Source of the DNA: an uncultured Lachnospiraceae bacterium
Lineage (GTDB): Bacteria; Bacillota; Clostridia; Lachnospirales; Lachnospiraceae
Direction: 5' to 3'
DNA: 43,729 nucleotides
Assembly: GCA_902801515.1 (NCBI GenBank)
Contig: CADCII010000011.1
Span: 85,334 to 129,062, forward strand
This document shows, piece by piece, positions 40,911-43,729 of this stretch (the stretch's first letter is position 1; each line of letters opens with the position of its first letter). The notes beneath the pieces are model-generated. The model did no database searches. It was not told the origin of the DNA and saw only the letters and a list, made by a program, of their open reading frames with translations. The position numbers were made by a program, and so were the translations under genes.

Positions 40911-42299
40911 TCATTTCTCCGGGAACGTCCGGGCGTACTCTTTCACATAATGGTACATCTCCGGGTATCCTTTTTTGTTCTCCTTCGCAAGCCTGATCAC
41001 TGAATCCGCTTCCGGGTATATGATCTGCTCGCCGTTTATTTCACAGCACTTTACATCTGCCATCCCAAGCGGAGTCTCTATGGAAATGATCTTCCTTGAA
41101 AGTTTTGTCCTGTCCGCCTCAAATGCCCTGATCCCGATCGTCGTCGTATTCTTGAAGATAATCTCTTCCATCTTACTCCGGTCAGCCGGATGGCACAGTG
41201 CGCAGAGCATATATGCCGGACGGTGCTTCTTCATATAGACCGGGGTAAACCAGGCATCCAGCGCTCCCTTCTCCATCAGCGTCTCCATGGTATATCCCAG
41301 AGCTTCACCGGTACTGTCATCGATATTTGCCTCGAGCTTCAGGATCCTGTCACTCTCGAAAGAACCATCCGCAGGCCCTCTCTCTTCCTCGATCAGCATT
41401 GCCCTCACAACACCCGGAACCTTGTAATCTCTTTTGCCTGCTCCAAGGCCGGTCTTAACAATGCGGAACGTTTCCGGCAGCTGTTCAGAGGTACGAAGCG
41501 CCGCAGCAATAGCAGCCCCGGTCGGCGTGATCAGTTCACCCTGCACACTGGAGGCAACATGGAACGGGATCTGATATCTGCTAAGGATCGCTGTCGTAGC
41601 CGGAACTGGTATTGGGAGAAGTCCATGCTGACAGTTCACCGTACCGGTACCTTCAGTAAGATCCGTAATGATCACGTCCGTGATTCCCAGGTTATCGACA
41701 CAGACTGCCGCGGCGGCAATGTCCAGGATCGAATCCACCGCACCGACTTCATGAAAATGAATATGATCGATCGGCTCACCATGGACCTGTGATTCCGCCT
41801 CTGCAACGATTCGGAAGATCCTAAGAGCAATCGCAAGCGCATTTGGAGTCAGATCGCCTGAGCGCAGGATTGCCTCGATGTCAGCAAGATTCCTTCCATG
41901 GTGGTGATGATGGTGATGACCATGTTCATAATCGTGATGATGGTCATGTTCTTCATGGCTGTGGTGATGCTCCTGATCATGGTCATGGTCTTCATGGCTG
42001 TGGTGATGATCATGATCTGCGTCACTATGCACCGGGAAGCGGTCAGGATGCAGATATGCCATATCATGATCATGATTCTCATGTTCCGCATCCAGCACAA
42101 CATTAAAATCACATGCATCCAGCGCAGACTTTTTCACACGGCTGATTACAACACTTGCACCTTCCAGATGAAAACTGTCCAGCGCATTCAAAAGAACTTC
42201 CCTGTCGGCACCAAGATCGAGCAGTGCCGCAACCGTCATATCTCCACTGATACCACTCGCGCAGTTCAAAATCAGAGTTTTTTTACATGAAGTATTCAT
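40911..42299 (-). CDS. larC: Nickel-pincer cofactor biosynthesis protein LarC with long His-rich loop
   Basis: This 462-residue protein inserts nickel into the pincer nucleotide cofactor of lactate racemase and related enzymes. The N-terminal LILNCASGISGDMTVAALLD and the C-terminal KLEANIDDSTGEALGYTMET are typical. The central loop (about 41895-42092) holds about 28 His mixed with Asp and Glu (DHDHHHSHEDHDHDQEHHHS and similar), probably a nickel store. In Lactobacillus plantarum LarC needs a ribosomal frameshift; here it is one continuous frame. ATG 42299 has AGGGAG upstream and begins right at the domain. No larA, larB or larE gene is in the window, so the cofactor user is unknown. It follows nth by 34 bases. 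Confidence 0.94.
   Translation of the reverse strand: MNTSCKKTLILNCASGISGDMTVAALLDLGADREVLLNALDSFHLEGASVVISRVKKSALDACDFNVVLDAEHENHDHDMAYLHPDRFPVHSDADHDHHHSHEDHDHDQEHHHSHEEHDHHHDYEHGHHHHHHHGRNLADIEAILRSGDLTPNALAIALRIFRIVAEAESQVHGEPIDHIHFHEVGAVDSILDIAAAAVCVDNLGITDVIITDLTEGTGTVNCQHGLLPIPVPATTAILSRYQIPFHVASSVQGELITPTGAAIAAALRTSEQLPETFRIVKTGLGAGKRDYKVPGVVRAMLIEEERGPADGSFESDRILKLEANIDDSTGEALGYTMETLMEKGALDAWFTPVYMKKHRPAYMLCALCHPADRSKMEEIIFKNTTTIGIRAFEADRTKLSRKIISIETPLGMADVKCCEINGEQIIYPEADSVIRLAKENKKGYPEMYHYVKEYARTFPEK
41895..42092. repeat. His/Asp codon repeats inside larC
   Basis: Imperfect repeats of GATGATCATGATGGTCATG-type units recur, with a block near TGGTCATGGTCTTCATGGC present twice. They encode the His-rich loop and are prone to length change. 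Confidence 0.7.
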
Positions 42300-42333
42300 T
42301 TCAGTGTACTCCCTGCTGATTTGCATTATTTCT

Positions 42334-43005
42334 TTATCTGTTACTCTTACTATACTTTGAAGACGCACAAAGATCACTCAGACAGCATCTGTCGCAATAA
42401 GGATCTGTTCTGGCCGTGCAGACTTCGCGGCCATGCAGTACAAGCCTGTGGCAGAAATCATTTCCCTCCTCAGGCGGAATGATCTTCCAAAGCTGCATCT
42501 CAACCTTCTTGGGGTCCTTCTCAGGTTTCTTCCTGTCTTTCTCATTTGCCACAAGACCAATCCGGTTCGTCAGCCGGATGCAGTGGGTGTCCGTCACGAT
42601 CGCCGGCTTACGGAATACATCGCCCATGACAAGATTCGCACTCTTCCTGCCGACTCCCGGCAGTTTCAGCAGTTCATCAAAATCCTCCGGAACTCTGCCG
42701 CCATATTCAGTCACAAGCATCCTCATGCACGCACTGATATCCCTGGCCTTGCTCCTGCCCAGACCACAAGGGCGCACGATCTGCTCAATATCATCCGGAT
42801 CCGCCTTCGCCAGAGACTCCATCGTAGGATATTTATCATAGAGGATCGGAACGATCTGATTCACTCTTGCATCCGTACACTGAGCAGCAAGCCGGACACT
42901 CACAAGCAGTTTCCATGCATCGTCATAGTCCAGCGTACAGTCAGCATCAGGATATGCTTCTTTGAGACGCTCAATAACCTTCAGCGCCAGCTCCTTCTTT
43001 CTCAT
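42334..43005 (-). CDS. nth: Endonuclease III (DNA glycosylase/AP lyase)
   Basis: This 223-residue enzyme removes oxidised pyrimidines and cuts the abasic site. The helix-hairpin-helix LLKLPGVGRKSANLVMGD holds the catalytic Lys, and IVTDTHCIRLTNRIG holds the catalytic Asp. The iron-sulfur cluster ligands are CTARTDPYCDRCCLSDLC; the first spacing is seven residues, not the six of E. coli. Between the catalytic Asp and the cluster, about ten charged residues (ANEKDRKKPEKDPKK) are typical of Clostridia. ATG 43005 is preferred; GGAGG lies 12 bases upstream, with a TTG at 43014 as an alternative. It is co-oriented with larC. Confidence 0.94.
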   Translation of the reverse strand: MRKKELALKVIERLKEAYPDADCTLDYDDAWKLLVSVRLAAQCTDARVNQIVPILYDKYPTMESLAKADPDDIEQIVRPCGLGRSKARDISACMRMLVTEYGGRVPEDFDELLKLPGVGRKSANLVMGDVFRKPAIVTDTHCIRLTNRIGLVANEKDRKKPEKDPKKVEMQLWKIIPPEEGNDFCHRLVLHGREVCTARTDPYCDRCCLSDLCASSKYSKSNR

Positions 43006-43056
43006 ATAAAGCAAGATCCTCCAAAACCATTACCTATTAATCGAGTGCCTGTTCTT

Positions 43057-43112
43057 GAACAAGTGCCTGTCACTCGTTCATGGACACATGGACAAGTGAC
43101 AGGCACTTGTTC
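43057..43112. repeat. 17-bp perfect inverted repeat upstream of nth
   Basis: GAACAAGTGCCTGTCAC (43057-43073) and GTGACAGGCACTTGTTC (43096-43112) are exact complements around a 22-base loop. Further partial copies (GAGTGCCTGTTC at 43043, GCACTTGCTC at 43118) flank it. It is not followed by a T run, so it is not a plain terminator. A REP-like or MITE-like mobile repeat is possible. Confidence 0.7.
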
Positions 43113-43133
43113 AATATGCACTTGCTCATATTA

Positions 43134-43165
43134 ACAAAAAACCTCCACCCTTAAAGGATGGAGGT
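43134..43165 (-). terminator. Terminator of the rRNA/tRNA-Asn-Glu-Cys transcript
   Basis: Minus strand stem ACCTCCATCC / GGGTGGAGGT followed by TTTTTTG, six bases after tRNA-Cys. Confidence 0.92.
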
Positions 43166-43171
43166 CTATCG

Positions 43172-43242
43172 AGGCGTCAACCAGAATCGAACTGGTGATA
43201 GAGGTGTTGCAGACCTTTGCCTTACCGCTTGGCTATGACGCC
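43172..43242 (-). tRNA. tRNA-Cys (GCA)
   Basis: Acceptor GGCGTCA pairs with TGACGCC, discriminator T. The anticodon loop is CTGCAAC, anticodon GCA. The T-arm is ACCAG-TTCGATT-CTGGT. Confidence 0.96.
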
Positions 43243-43254
43243 CTGTTTTATAAA

Positions 43255-43326
43255 TGACCCCTACGGGATTTGAACCCATGTTACCGCCGTGAAAGGGCGG
43301 TGTCTTAACCGCTTGACCAAGGGGCC
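43255..43326 (-). tRNA. tRNA-Glu (UUC)
   Basis: Acceptor GGCCCCT pairs with AGGGGTC with one G-U, discriminator A. The anticodon loop CTTTCAC, closed by CCGCC/GGCGG, gives UUC. The T-loop is TTCAAAT. Confidence 0.96.
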
Positions 43327-43364
43327 CTTAATTCCGTCAGGAATCGTCCGTGCTTTCGCACAAG

Positions 43365-43436
<72 letters not shown>

Positions 43437-43631
43437 AAATGGTTATGATAAGCGCTTACGCACCCTCAAAACTGCACATAAAATATCATATCTGACACAA
43501 GATTTCAACTCTTTTTTTCCAATACCTGGCCTGGCTACTAAACTCACGCTTCGCGTTCGTTAAGGGCCATGCATGCAACGCACTAACCTTGCGCTTCGTC
43601 TTCGACTTGCGCTCGCTAAGTGCTCCTGCTA
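43437..43631. other. 23S-to-tRNA-Asn spacer, no 5S gene
   Basis: This spacer of 195 bases has no 5S-like sequence. It holds two loosely similar blocks at about 43537-43564 and 43582-43620 (both with ACTAA, CGCTTCG and CGTTAAG/CGCTAAG). It also has the rRNA-operon-type segment CCTCAAAACTGCACAT (43462-43477). Confidence 0.7.
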
Positions 43632-43729
43632 AGGACAAGCTTACGACCGATTAGTAACAGTCAGCTCCATACATTACTGCACTTCCACCTCTGTCCTATC
43701 TACCTCATTCTCTCTAAGGGGTCTTGGGA
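43632..43729 (-). rRNA. 23S ribosomal RNA, 3' end (partial)
   Basis: On the minus strand the last 98 bases read TCCCAAGACCCCTTAGAGAG and continue through AGTGCAGTAATGTATGGAGC to TACTAATCGGTC and GCTTGTCC. This is the conserved 3' end of bacterial 23S rRNA (domain VI). The 3' boundary near 43632 is estimated from that conserved end. The 5' part lies beyond the window. Confidence 0.92.

Noticed and set aside
43057-43112. Attachment site or integrated element next to the tRNA genes
   Set aside because: No integrase, no direct repeat of a tRNA 3' end and no phage or transposon gene is in the window.

Overview
The window reads as a chromosomal segment of a Gram-positive Clostridia bacterium, most likely of the family Lachnospiraceae. 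The grounds are strong AGGAGG-type ribosome binding sites, sigma-A promoters with 16-18 bp spacers, many hairpin-plus-U-run terminators, a sortase-type thioester/SpaA adhesin, CxxC-repeat secreted proteins, an ECF sigma/anti-sigma pair and acidic ETEAA-type lipoprotein linkers. This assignment is inference from protein character, not from a database search. No phage, insertion sequence or CRISPR array was recognised, and no stretch over 300 bases lacks a gene.

Layout. 1-5157 (minus) is a carbohydrate ABC importer operon read ATPase, permease, permease, binding protein, followed by a separately promoted, very repetitive lipoprotein cut by the window edge. 5215-7595 holds an orphan Sfp-type phosphopantetheinyl transferase, tRNA-Leu, a tRNA operon (Pro, Gly, a fused Arg/His gene, Gln, Lys) behind a perfect-consensus promoter, and a metallophosphoesterase. 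7681-12642 (minus) continues with RdgB, a secreted papain-like protease, and a membrane-anchored Hsp70-like ATPase with a membrane partner. 12819-14573 (plus) is a phosphoglucomutase. 14673-23081 (minus) is a single 2802-residue secreted protein.

23298-26127 (minus) is an ECF sigma factor with an anti-sigma gene broken by a frameshift, preceded by a phosphatidylserine-decarboxylase-like gene. 26265-28532 (minus) has a hemolysin III/TrhA-type membrane protein with a palindrome at its transcription start and a TM-SH3 envelope protein, divergent from a deacetylase-like protein (plus). 30458-35858 (minus) holds an AI-2E-family permease, a sortase-type adhesin and a cytidylate-kinase-like protein.

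35982-39318 is a copper module: CopA with HMA domains at both ends and a hidden internal CopZ start, and CsoR with two operators, divergent from an OhrR-like MarR regulator. 39947-43005 has a small membrane protein, a UDG-superfamily glycosylase, LarC with a long His-rich loop, and endonuclease III. 43057-43729 has a 17-bp inverted repeat, tRNA-Cys, tRNA-Glu and tRNA-Asn, and the 3' end of a 23S rRNA with no 5S gene between.

The most notable observations are the chimeric tRNA, the internal copZ start in copA, the uncharacterised membrane Hsp70 pair, the frameshifted anti-sigma factor and the giant secreted protein.
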